From: Cyprinodon diabolis
Lineage: Eukaryota > Chordata > Actinopteri > Cyprinodontiformes > Cyprinodontidae
NCBI GenBank assembly: GCA_030533445.1
Contig: CM060081.1
Location: 31,570,111 to 31,634,110 of the forward strand
Length of the DNA: 64,000 nt
Reading direction: 5' to 3'
Part shown: positions 1 to 11,800 of the stretch, one piece after another
How the letters are laid out: each line of letters opens with the position of its first letter
Position numbering within the stretch: position 1 is the stretch's first letter
Notes under the pieces: model-generated
The model's input: the letters and a program-made list of their open reading frames with translations, nothing else
The model's database searches: none
What the model was told of the DNA's origin: nothing
Program-made: the position numbers and the translations under genes

Positions 1-118
1 CATCTGAGCTTCACAGTTTAAATTAAACTTTATCAGGTAAAATACTTGTAGATAAAATGTTTCATGTAATTCTGAAAAAAATCTTGTTTTGGGTATATGG
101 AAACAAAATGGTAAAATA

Positions 119-303
119 CTAAAGATGAAATTGCATATATGACATAAATTCCCTTGTACAATGACTTCTGTTAAAACCTCTGGCTAAACCTGCCTCCCAG
201 TAATGTCCAACAACATCTTCAAATATAGAGTTTGGAACAGAAACAAGCCTATAAACTTTCTTCCTCTTAGTATTTCTGCTGCCAAACCTGAGTTTCACAG
301 CAC
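119..303 (-). CDS. Candidate last exon paired with the 1556-1403 exon
   Basis: A pyrimidine-containing acceptor (GCTTTCCTAG) ends at 304. The following 185 bases complete a Gly codon split from the 1403 donor, then read 60 codons to a TAG at 119-121. Joined, the two exons would encode a 112-residue secreted protein with a basic run (KRKK), one N-glycosylation sequon (NRS) and a third cysteine. The frame stays open upstream to about 430, so the acceptor choice is not forced. No poly(A) signal is visible in 1-118. Support is only phase agreement, an acceptor and an open frame. Confidence 0.25.
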
Positions 304-1402
304 CTAGGAAAGCTGGCAGGAACCATCCATGCATTTTTCCATTAATGGACCATGCAGACTTTTGGTTTGGTTTTTCGTGTAGTGAGAGTGGAGTTTCTCT
401 GTCAGCTGCAGTCCTACAGTTAGTGAGCTGATCACCTCAAACCTCCAGCCCAAGTTTCCACATCCAGAATACAATCCTCACAGACCCAGAGCCAAAGTCT
501 CATGCTGGCTTAGATTCTGAATGCATGAACCCTCTAAAAACAGCACAGTGTCATCTCAAAGGAGAGATATTTCATGTTAGTTTAGACACGTTTATTCTGC
601 AAAGCAGTTACTTATGCACTGTTTTGACTTAGCTCCAATCATAACACAAGCAGAAATATCAGCAAAATTGTGCTCATAAATGCGAAATAGTTTTATAATA
701 TGTGTTTTGTCTTAGGGTTTCTGAAATTTGAATCATATTGACCAAAATCTTAAGTCAAAATTATAAATTAGACAAAAACAGTTGTATTTTTTAAGAAGAT
801 TTAAACTTAAACAAATGTATTGTACATTTTTTTTATCAACCCAGGTAAATTCTAGGCAAGAAACAAAAACTCACTTTTCTCTGCAGTAAGAACAGGATTT
901 CAGTCAGTCTTTCAGCCAAGATAAATACAATGATTTGAAGCAGCTTTTGGTGCATAAAAGTTAGTGGATATTTATGGTCCTACTTTCTATTAAATAAATA
1001 AAAAATAAATAAAAAAAATACCAACTTTTAGAAAGCAAATATTTTTTGTTGTATCTGACAATTTCCATTGTAAAAAAATATATATTTTAAATTATTTTGT
1101 TTTGATCAAAAATTTTAAAAAAGTATCCATCTGCATCAAAAAGCTGCACTGGTGCTTCAAAATTTCTATCCTGATTGGGAGTCAGGGGCTGCACAGAATC
1201 AGTCCAGGGGCAGTAAATAGCCCCCGGGCCACACTTTAAACACCCCTCCACTGTAACTTGCATTGTTATCTCCTTTCTTATTCTTTAAAAGACTCTCTAA
1301 TAACGCAGACAAATGTTTCCACATGGAACTATTGCCACCAATGAAAAATACATATCAAAATCTTCCTCTGCTTCTGTTTTTCCCTAAAAAACTATCGCTT
1401 AC

Positions 1403-1556
1403 CTGCAGCAGCAAGGTAACCAGTGTTGTATCCATGGTAACAGAAAGGCCTATAACAAATTCTTCTGTAGTAAGCATAAGGGTAATTTGCAGCCAGAGAT
1501 GGCATTGCTTCAAGAAGCACCAGGAAGCTAATCCATAATCCTGATAACAAAGCCAT
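1403..1556 (-). CDS. Signal-peptide first exon of an unrecognised secreted protein, or an alternative megf6 first exon
   Basis: The ATG at 1556 sits in a strong context (AGCCATGG) and opens 51 codons plus one base, ending at a consensus donor, CAG before GTAAGC. Residues 1-22 form a good signal peptide: a hydrophobic core from 3 to 15, then SLA before a likely cut ahead of ANYPYAYY. The mature start is rich in tyrosine and arginine with two cysteines (RRICYRPFCYHGYN). I do not recognise the family. The exon lies on the same strand as megf6 and downstream of its exon 5, so inside an intron of that gene. The donor phase (one base of a split codon) equals that of megf6 exon 5. It could therefore splice to the next megf6 exon, or to 303-119. 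Confidence 0.45.
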
Positions 1557-4500
1557 GGCTGGAGTATGCCTTATCCAAGTGTCGCCAGAAAAAATAATTT
1601 CATCATCTGTCCTTTTAGTTATAGATGCTTTGGTTAATCTAAGTTACTAAATGTCGTAAACTGACATCCCTTTCTGGCTGCTTCTTATTTTCTTCTGCCT
1701 CACTCCATCTCCTTCTCTGTTTCACCCTCCCATCTGACAAGGCTGGAGTCCATCACATAATTGGTCCTCCTCTTGCTTTTTTACTGGTCTTCACATTCCC
1801 TTCTCTGTTTATCCTCTGTCTTGTTCTGCTTAAACCCATGACAGATTATTTTCCAATTTTACCATCCTATATTGATTGATTTGTACCTTTACTTATTTAT
1901 GACATTTCATTAAAGAGCCACTGTATTTGACAGTTTCTTCAAAAAGAACCTTGTGATTTAAAGAGGGGATTTATTAGAGCAGATGTCCTCTTTTGAAATG
2001 AATCTGGATTGTAAAAATGCCACTAAAGTAATGCCAAGCTTGATCATGCCAAAAGTCAAATTCAGTGCTTTTATCCAAACATCTGAGAAAGGAATGAGTC
2101 TTACGGACAAAATGTGTCTAGGAGCTTAGCGCTATGCTTTTTAATCTTTTGCCAATACATACATACCACTTTAATACTTAATACAACTTATAAAACAGTC
2201 GTAATAATCTGCATCTTTTCTTCATTTTAAATGGAAATGACCTGTAGATGAATGTCTCATTGAGACATATGCCAAATACAATGACTCTGACTTTTATGAA
2301 AGCACTTTCCAATAATGCAACTTTTAAAGCTCTCTAAAAAAAATAATACCGTGTTTCTGGTGTTGCCAGATGTAAAACAGCAACATAATATTCATACAGA
2401 TTACTGTATGTCTGAATAAATGTGTGTTTTAATTTTATATCATTAGAAATTAGAAATATCCTGTCCAGGGGCGATGCTTAAATTTTAGTCCATGTATTTG
2501 TTACTTCAAGGCTGGACTATTGTAATTCTTTACTATCAGGAAGTCAACTGCAACTGCTTTGTTTTATAGCCTTCTCGTACTCATTTCATTTCAGCTGTTT
2601 AAACTGCTCTTTTCCATTGTCCTTAAAAATCATTAATTTAATATCAAAGAGACAACCTTTTCAGAATAAGCTTCTATCATTAGGTTGAAAATACAAGGCA
2701 AGATATGACAAATAATAATTTTTTTTTCCTATTTTTCCAATATTAACAAGTATGAGCTTGCACTCATGCCCAAAAGCAACTGTAAAATTATTCAAGTTGT
2801 TTTTGTAATGTTCACCTTTCTAAATAATAACCTGAAGAATAAATCTAAATTTGAATTACAATATAACAATAAACAACAACTTCAAATTGCGTGCAAATGT
2901 GGTGGCTGCAAAATCATAACATAAGTCTGTATAATTAAAAGCAAAACTATAATATCAACATTTAGACAGCAACTTTGAAAGGTAATATTATACAGAATAC
3001 ATGTAGAATCGAAAAAATAAATACCCTGAGAATACAAAAAAAATGCCAAAACAAAGAAATATATCTATGTATGCATTATTAATACATGCATACATTTAAT
3101 CATTTTTTTTTTATTCTGACGTTTTGCACCTTGTCTAGCAGATGGCCCTAGCCCTAGCTAGCTGCAATTCTCTCCCAAGGCAAACCCACTTTAATCTTAA
3201 AGTCATCATCTGAATGGTTAGAATGAGAAAGTCAGTATCTTTCACTTGTTGAATGTAATGTGACCAAAACTGAGTATCTCTGCAATTTAAAAAAATGAGT
3301 TTTACTTAATTGCAATTTCATTGTAAATGCACTTAAGTGCCCAGCGGTTGTTCACACTGAGCCTGGTTCTGCTGGTTCCTTACCGTTGAAATTGAGATTT
3401 CTCCACCACTGTCACTAAATGCACGCTCTGTATGAGGGATTGCTGTAAAGTAAACAACGGATTGCCAGCAAGTTTCTTCTGTGTTCATCTGGGTGGAATA
3501 AATGCAAGTCAAAGCTTCCATGCAGTCTGCTGGCTTTTCTTATGACTGGTTTTTGCAACATTGTAAAATCGTTGGTTTTTTGAAACCCACACATGAGAAA
3601 TAAGAAATAGATATAATATATGGTTTGGTCCTTCAGTATATAAAGTGCAACGCCACATGGTGGAGGGGAATCTTTATGCTACACTACTGGATTTCAGCAT
3701 TTTTTACTTTAACCATACATAACGCTTTCCGATTGATTACAGAACACATTTACCAGGCTGTGTTTGTTTGTCCTGAGGGGACACCACACTTGCTAGGATA
3801 TTAAGCCAAGATTATCCAACATGTCGAAAAACCCCGATTTGCGGTCTGAGTGGTCCTGACGCCTTTCCAAGCAACACACCAGAAAGCCATTGGGATAATT
3901 GGGGAGTTCTTTAGATCGTCTGAAAATAATTTACAAAAATTGGTATAATTATCCAGACACGTGAAATGGGCATAAGATAGAAGTTTTAAATGAACGATTT
4001 GACTAAACTAACTTTGCAAATTTCATAGAGCCGACTTGCTGTGAATTGACGCTATAAAAACGAAATGATGTGAATTGCATTGGAACCAAGCAACTGTTCA
4101 AAGCTTATGGATGCATGCTTATAACCATTTAAACAGTCATAAGAAGCAGCTTTTAGGAAACACAATATTGAATACATCTTTTGAAAAAAAAAAAAGATTT
4201 TCACAGCAAGACTTGATCTCAAAGGTAAAAAGGAGCAACCATGTTAGTTTTGGTTGCTCATTATTTTGACACGTGCCAGAAGTTGGCAGAGCTTCAGGCT
4301 TGTAAAATGCCTCAGCAGTAAAGTCTGTTTGACATGACAGCGTGATGCTGAAAGTGCTACTCCAGCATCAGCAGAACAGCTGTTACTGCAGGGCTCGTCT
4401 GTTTTGATTGGCATACTCCGAGTCCCAGCAAATCATCCTTAAATACGAAAACTTGGCTCAAATTTCCAGATCAGGATCAACCTTTAGAAAAGGAACCTTT

Positions 4501-5762
4501 TCTCTTTTTATTTCAAAGAATAAAAGATCTTAAATTATTAAATTGTCTGCCAAAAACCTATAATAGGACCTCATCTTGAAGAGAAAAACAACAGCCTGTA
4601 GGGATGGGTACCAGTTGTGTCTCTGCGAAAGCTCAAATCCTTTATTCTAAAACCCTCCATGTAAGGGAGAGCAGATTGTTTTCTGCAAATGCAGCAACAT
4701 CTAGAGCATTGAATGCCTCTGGCCAGCTTCTTCTACATCTGTTTATATCCCCACCAATTACAGACAATTAGAACATTAATGTTGCGGGCAGCTGTTTGCA
4801 GCAGTGGCAGAGGGCAGATGACTATGAAAGCCAGCTGTGACAACGTTCACATCAGCTTTAAAAAACAACAGCAGTGGGTTTTCCCTGTAGATGCCTTTAC
4901 TCTCCTCCAAGGTTGTCTGTTGCACAGAGGAAGCATTATTCTGCAAGACACAGCGCTCACAGGGATTCCCAGCAAACATCAGCTCAGAGGTGGCAAAAAG
5001 TAAAATTCTGGTAAGGGTATTAGTTTGAGTGACCTGATGTTCTCATTATCTTTGCCTTTCTTAGCTTTCCTTCACTGACGTGTCAACTCAGGAGTTGGCT
5101 AAGATCAACGTTATCCCAGTGCAAAAGAAATAAATGCATGAGGTATGAGAAATGGACATGTGTCCTTAGTGTAGAAAAATATTAAATTATAATAGTGATG
5201 TGGAGGCTTGTTTGTCAGATTAGAATTTACTTTTTAAAATAATATAGCAGGCATATTTTGTTTAAATTATTATTACTTTGATATAAGATTGTAATAATAG
5301 ATATTGTGCTTTTTCTTAGTTGCAAGTGGAAAAATCATAGTTTAAATGTGTTTGAAATACTGAAGTAAGTTACTTAAATAAATAGTTTTTCTATATTATT
5401 GAATTCATATTATCAAGAAGCCTAAACGTGCCCAAAACACATAAGGTTGTTTTCCATCTGCTTTCTCTTTGTCATACAGTTTTGGCTTCTTTAAGTCACC
5501 TTCTGGAGAGGAGCACCCTACAGCAGAGGTTCTCCTTCTGGGTCAAAGGGTTGCTTCTCTGTTGATCTAAGTTGCAGGAAGGAAGACTGTCACTGTTGTC
5601 TCTGATTAACAGCATGTCGGACTGAATGGCCTTCTAAATTGTTATAAGGAAATGGCATCTAGAGACAATAACCATGTTCATATTAGGTGTAAAATGTGTT
5701 AAATGCTGAAGTAACGGTAAAAACGGAAACAACTGAATAAAGCCAATTAAAGCAAAACATAC

Positions 5763-5885
5763 CTTCACACGTTTTGCCATCTTCATTCAGCTTCTGTCCG
5801 GAGGGACATCTGCAATAAAAACTCCCGATGGTGTTACAGCAGAGAGCCTCACATCCACCATTGGTTTCCTCACATTCATTCACAT
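5763..5885 (-). CDS. megf6: megf6 exon 5: calcium-binding EGF domain
   Basis: This 123-base symmetric phase 1-1 exon runs from TTTCCTGCAG to a GTATGT donor. It encodes DVNECEETNGGCEALCCNT, then GSFYCRCPSGQKLNEDGKTC. The D-V-N-E-C start and the C-x-N-T-I-G-S-F-x-C hydroxylation motif (163-172) mark a calcium-binding EGF domain. It carries an extra cysteine at 164, where relatives usually have valine, giving seven cysteines in place of six. Confidence 0.92.
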
Positions 5886-8800
5886 CTGCAGGAAATAAAA
5901 ACAGGTATATGATCATAGTTTACCCATCCATTGCATCTCTTATTTTGAGTTTATGGTTCCTCTGTTGTAAGGAAAATCTCTTAAGGCTGATGCAGCCTAT
6001 ATTTTTTTATTGCCATGATTTAGCACCATCCATCCTCCTTTCCTCGACCCTGCAGAAGAAAGATGAATCCTTACAGCAAGATGCTGCCACCACTGTGTTT
6101 CAACATCTCCCTACTGTTTTTAGGGACATGTAAAGTTTGTTTTCCACTACACACAGATCATTCATTTAGTTGATTAAAAACAGATGAAATCTCATGCTTA
6201 ATTCACTCAAAATTTAAAGGGGAACCATTGACTTTTGTAGTTTTAAAACAGCAAAATGTACAAGATAAAAGAAAAATCTACTTTTTACACCACTTTAAAA
6301 GAGTATAGATGAATATATGATAGTAATTATGTTTAAAAGCTACTAATCCTGTCAAAATAAAAAAGAATGGCAAAAAAATAAAAAATAAAAATGTGTGTCT
6401 GTAATGTTTGTCTGTCCTCTGTAACCAACATCTTAACATTAAAATTAAGCCAGAAAGGTTCTTTCGTTTTACTCAATCCTATAGATATGCTTCCAAAAAA
6501 GAATTAGCACTTTATTTAATTTCATGTACTGCTTCTAAACATATCTTCCCATAAGCAAAATAAAATATTTCTGTCCAAATCCCAGTTTACACAAAAGGCA
6601 CCAGGTTAAACACATGTACCAACAGGTCATAACTGGAACAGTGACAGTTTTCAAATTAAGGAAATATTAATATTGCACTTGAAAATTATAATCATCTCAT
6701 CACTTTACAGATAGAGTCTTGCTCCAACATTGCAAAGCAGTAGGAATTCAGTTGGCACTAATCAGCTTATAACCATTCTTTGTGCTCATAAAGGACAATC
6801 TCAGCTCTGAGAGAGAAGTAAGAATGCAAAGAAAGTTTTCCCTCTGGAAATTTCCACACTTAACTAAATTTTACTGAAACACACAAAGTGTTTTACCAGC
6901 CAATCAATTTCCTCTTTTTAAGACATCTGTTAATATTCAACTGAAAACAACAGTTTCTATTACCCAAACCAACCAGATACAGGATCTCAGAAAAGGGCAC
7001 AATTAAAGCTTGTTGTTTAATAAACCAAATGATGAACTTGATCTCTAAAGTGAGTTCTTAAAGAAATAGGATGAGAAGTGGTGGCAAATCTTAGTAAAGT
7101 ACTTTAATAAAGTAATCAAAGCTCAATTCAATGACTCCAAAGCTTTAGGTGGAAAGAAGCTACCTGTTCATTTAATCTACATAGTACAGCTGGTGTCACA
7201 ATGTTTATTCTAACATGTATGCAGGGACTATAGGTCTAAACATGAAGCTTAGATATTTTAATCCGGTAATGTCTATAAAGTTTCCTGTTGATATGTTCAT
7301 GTTTTGCCAGGAGTGTGCTGGGATGAAGAAATGTAAAATGAATGATCAGTACCCTCACTCAAATTAGCAGCATTAATTCAAAAGTAAGTCAGAGTCCATT
7401 AGATGGGCTGGCAAGTCAGCATTAGTGAGCTGAATATTGACTGTGTATCTTTTATTGGGCTTTTGCTTTGATATTTCAGGAGCACATATGCAGTTAAAAT
7501 AGTTTTAACGTATGCGGCATTAAATCCTGTCTTATCTTAGTGATGAAAATGATAGTAAAATATATCGAAGAGTTTATGAGAGAGTGTGATTTACCTGTAC
7601 ATATGCAAGCAACACATAAGGCTAATGGGATACAGGGATTGTCTTTATAATAGATTGTACCAAATAACACAACCACAAAGAGGTATGAGATAATTCTGAC
7701 TATGGATATGAACTAATGTTTCTTCCATGAGACAGTTTGAGTTGCTGGGCTAAAGATGTCTGCCCTTCTGTTCCATCCTCAGTCCCCCCAGGCCACACAC
7801 CTGCCTGACAGCTGAAGCCCATATCTCCCCAGGGTCATGGTTTCCAGTCTCTTTCTGCCCCATAAGCAAGTGGGAATGTTGGATTGTTGTGGGTCAGAAG
7901 GAAAAGACATAGGAGAAGCTATACATTAAGGATAAAAATTTTAACTTATGAATTAACTTTTTCATAACGTATTATTTTTCATAAGGTATTATTAACTCTT
8001 TAATACGTATTATTTTTATTTCAATCAGCTAATTTGGGAAAGATTTATTTTTCTAATTTTCTTTTTTCCTTCCTTATTTCCCCCTCAGGAGTAAACATGG
8101 AGAATAGTTCAAGTTTTCCATTTTATTCCACAGTGCACTCTAAGTCATCTACCACTCATCTGGCTGAAGTGTCAGCAGCAGAACTTGACACAAAAGGTGT
8201 AAAAACACAACTTATAACAAGCTATAAGAAAGAGAAGATCGACTTCCTCTCGTGAGCATTAGTTTGTTCTCCTTGACCTGAGACCTTGGAGAGACATTTG
8301 GGTGCACATCTTGCAGAGAGGGGTCAAATGCCTGGAGTATCATGGTCTGCCTGTGGTCCAGATTTATGCTCCGAGTCAAACAGGCGAACACAAAAGGTTA
8401 AATCACAGACAGGAAAAAAAACGAAACAATTTTAGCTCCAAGGTTTAACAATCTCATAAAGGGTTTAAGTAAAATCAAAACTTTTGCTTTATTCTATTTA
8501 ACACTGATATCACTCTCAAATTTCCTCCCATGGTTCACATCTTTCTTTCAGTTCTAACCATTTTTTGATTTGATAAAAAAAATAACTCTGATCCTCAGTC
8601 TCTCAGGACTTGTGTGGAGCTTAAATTTTGCTCAGTTTTATATTTTTATTTATTTAATCCTTTAAGGCCGCTGCCAGTTTTACAGCGCATTATTATTTTA
8701 AACATCAGCAAATTATTAATTCCTAATTTACTGTTATTCTCTGCTGCAAGACATTAAAGTTAAATAAAACTATCCTGTAATTGAGCTTAACTTCGATCTC

Positions 8801-11800
8801 AGCCACGCTTAGACAAATCAAACTTTAAACAGATATGAACCATTTATCATTACCTGACTGAATATCATATGTGTTCAACTTCTGTTCATACAGTCAGTGG
8901 AAATCAGCAGGAGTTTGAAACCAATGTGCAGTGAATAAGGTTTTCTATCTTAGTAAAGAAGCCTAATCTGAACGGTCAGCTGACAGCGGGCCAGCTGCGG
9001 GAAGAGAGCAATATTTCTATAAACAAGCATATATTTGAGTTTGAGACGGCAATATTGCTGTCTCCAAACATTGTTAAAGTTTATTTTATGTCACGGGTAC
9101 GACATGCAGCATAAGTTGGGAGTTGAACCCAGGATGGTTTCACCCATGACTTGGGACCCAAATACCGAGTATACCGCTGCATGAAGTGCCATGCCATTAA
9201 TGTATTATAGATTTGTGTTATTATAGATTAAAATATTTCCTCTTATTTTCCTCTATTTGGATTTAAATAATCTGCTTCGACCCCAACCCTCAGTAATGTG
9301 ACAAGGCCTTGTGTTATGACCACAGCACGGTCACCTCTATGACTCAGTTGTTCCAGGTCTAAAGATATTCTAAGTACCTTTTAAATGCTTGAACTTATGT
9401 TGTAATTAAAAGTATCTTAGAACAATTTGGCAGTTTCGATACTGTCAAATTAGCTAGTTTGCATAACGTTACTCAAAATGATGCTAAATAAATTTAGGAA
9501 ATGACACTCAGAAGCTCTAATAGGCAGTATTTTCCAAGTATTAATGAAAACAAATAATTTCTACTTTGTATTTGGTGCTTAATAATAATTTTCTAAATGT
9601 ATCTTCAGTATATCATATATTCAAATATGATTGTCTTTTCAATTTTATAGGAGGCGTGGCTTAAACCATCACAACAACAAAAAATTCATTCCATTACCTC
9701 AACAAATAAGATTATTTGCATGAGAAGTGTTAGAATTTCATCGCAACCAACTAAAATGAATTATTTTTATCAAACAATGTCAGGATGCTATAACAAGTAA
9801 ACTAACACCAGATGGTTTATTTTGCCGCAACTACAAAGTTACTGTAAAAGCCAAACTGCCATTATCCTCGGTCACCAGAGAAATCCAAAACATCTGTGAA
9901 AACGTGCACATTTGGACGCTGTGTCACCAAGGGACCTCCTAAAGAATGAAAAATAAACAAAGCTAAAACAAAACTTATTTCTGTTTCTACAACTTTATCT
10001 GCTTCAGACCTCGAGGTTTACAGCTATTTTACTGCTGTATTGTGTGATTCCTCTTCCTCTGATAGGGATGACCAGTATTTCTCCCAGGAGCTGAAGATCA
10101 CGAGAGGTTTGTAAGGCCAAAGAAAACCACCATATGATATTATTCTACAGAAGTCATGAACAGATAAATGGCAAGACTATAGGATCAGGAGTATAGATGA
10201 TGTTAACAGATTAAATGTATTCCCTTTAGGAGCCTGATTCAGAACCTTTTGGTGCGGTAAAGTAGTAATGTGGTTTACAAAGCCACATTCCTGCTTATAT
10301 TTCAGTCAAACAGCTGCTTTCATTTATCAGGTGCTATAAAGATGAGGACAGCACTTTGGTTCCAGCAGACGCATTTAAGTGAAGAGATTTTGGTCCTTGA
10401 AAGGCTGGGGGTGGATCTCCCTGACCTGAGCGTGTCCTTACTGGTGAAACAACATCTAAAACATGCTCTCAAACTGACAAGGTAACCATTTGGGAGCCAG
10501 AACTGACAATTTACTTCACACCCTATCACAAAAAAAAAAAAAGGTTTCCTTTAACGTCTGGAAAAAAACCTTTTTACCATCAACCAAACAGCAGGTAAAC
10601 AGCTGAGCTGGTGAAATATGTCCACAAAGCCCATGTACAATGAAAAAGACATGAAGTTCCAGAGGTCTGTAAATTTCACAAGGAGAAAATTATTTAGATA
10701 AACCCCAATATACATGACCTTACACATTGTTGTTAATTCTCTCTACAAATAGTTTCACATTAAACCATTTAGGTTTACTCAATGGTTCTTTATATTTCCC
10801 ATCTCATGTAAGAGGAGAAAAACAAGAAATGTTAATTTCACTGCTAAGCTGCTGCTCATTTACTGTCTGAAAGCTGTACAAAACAAAATTTTGTTCTGCA
10901 AACACTATGTCAAAAAAAATAAAAGTTGTCTAAGGCTAATTCTAAATCAAGAAGATGGTTCACTCTTTCTGAATAGAATAAAACTCCAAGCCTTTACTAC
11001 CTCAGGATCAAAAACCTGAAGATTATTCATGTGAAAAGGTTGCTTTTAAAATCGTTTTACTTTCTCAGATTTTATACCAAAAAAAAAAAATCAGCTAAAG
11101 TTTAACACCGCCCCCTTCTGTTAATCCTGTGCTACAGCCCAGATATGCAGATAGATATTTATTATGAATTTGATACCAATTGTCTCTGTTCTGCTCTAAT
11201 GGCGGATATTAGTAAGAAAACAGCTGTGATTCTATAATAATTCACCATCCAGACACGCCACCCGTTTTAAAGTACGTGCAATGGCAAAACATTTTTTCCG
11301 CTCTGGTGTACCGCATTGAATTATGCCAGAGATTTATGTGGTATCCTTTAATTTCCAGCCCTTTAATTTCCTCTCTTATTGGATGCCAGTTATAAGTGCT
11401 GCAATTGTGGCAAACATGGCAGCTGACTTGTTAGGATAAAATGTGTCTGGAAGTGGGAAAAGCTTACCATGGACCAAAAAGCATTATAAAATGTACCATT
11501 GATGACTAAGGACTAAGCTCATTAACAGAGCACAGTGGTGAGGCCACATGTGTACCTCTAGAAGCAGATCCTCTAGTGTTATAAGAAGAAAGTAGCATGG
11601 ATAACTTTAACAAAGATCAATTCACTGTCTTAAAAAAAAAAAACTATTTAAAAGACAATAGTACCAGCAGTGGTGGAGCTAGATGGGGGGACAGGGGTGG
11701 CCCTTAGCCAATCATTGGCCACCCCGGTGGCCACCCCTACCATTTTTTTCTCTCAAGTAGAATATTCAAAACAATTTAATTTGATATACATTAACAATTA

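Larger units (their letters stand above)
1..5762. other. megf6 intron 5 (partial)
   Basis: Between megf6 exon 5 and the left edge I find no further EGF exon. It holds the signal-peptide exon (1403-1556), a candidate final exon (119-303), low-complexity A/T runs near 990-1020 and 1070-1110, and a hAT-like scrap near 1145-1255 (GTGTGGCCCGGGGGC on the minus strand). An exon-like open stretch on the minus strand at 3488-3384 lies between an AG and a GTAAGG. Confidence 0.5.

Noticed and set aside
1145..1255. GC-rich patch containing GTGTGGCCCGGGGGC on the minus strand
   Set aside because: Looks like a hAT-related scrap, but I could not find both ends or a target duplication.
8034..8255. Plus-strand open frame with a strong pyrimidine tract and AG at about 8090
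   Set aside because: A good acceptor-like signal but no partner exon or recognised domain, and antisense to the surrounding gene.
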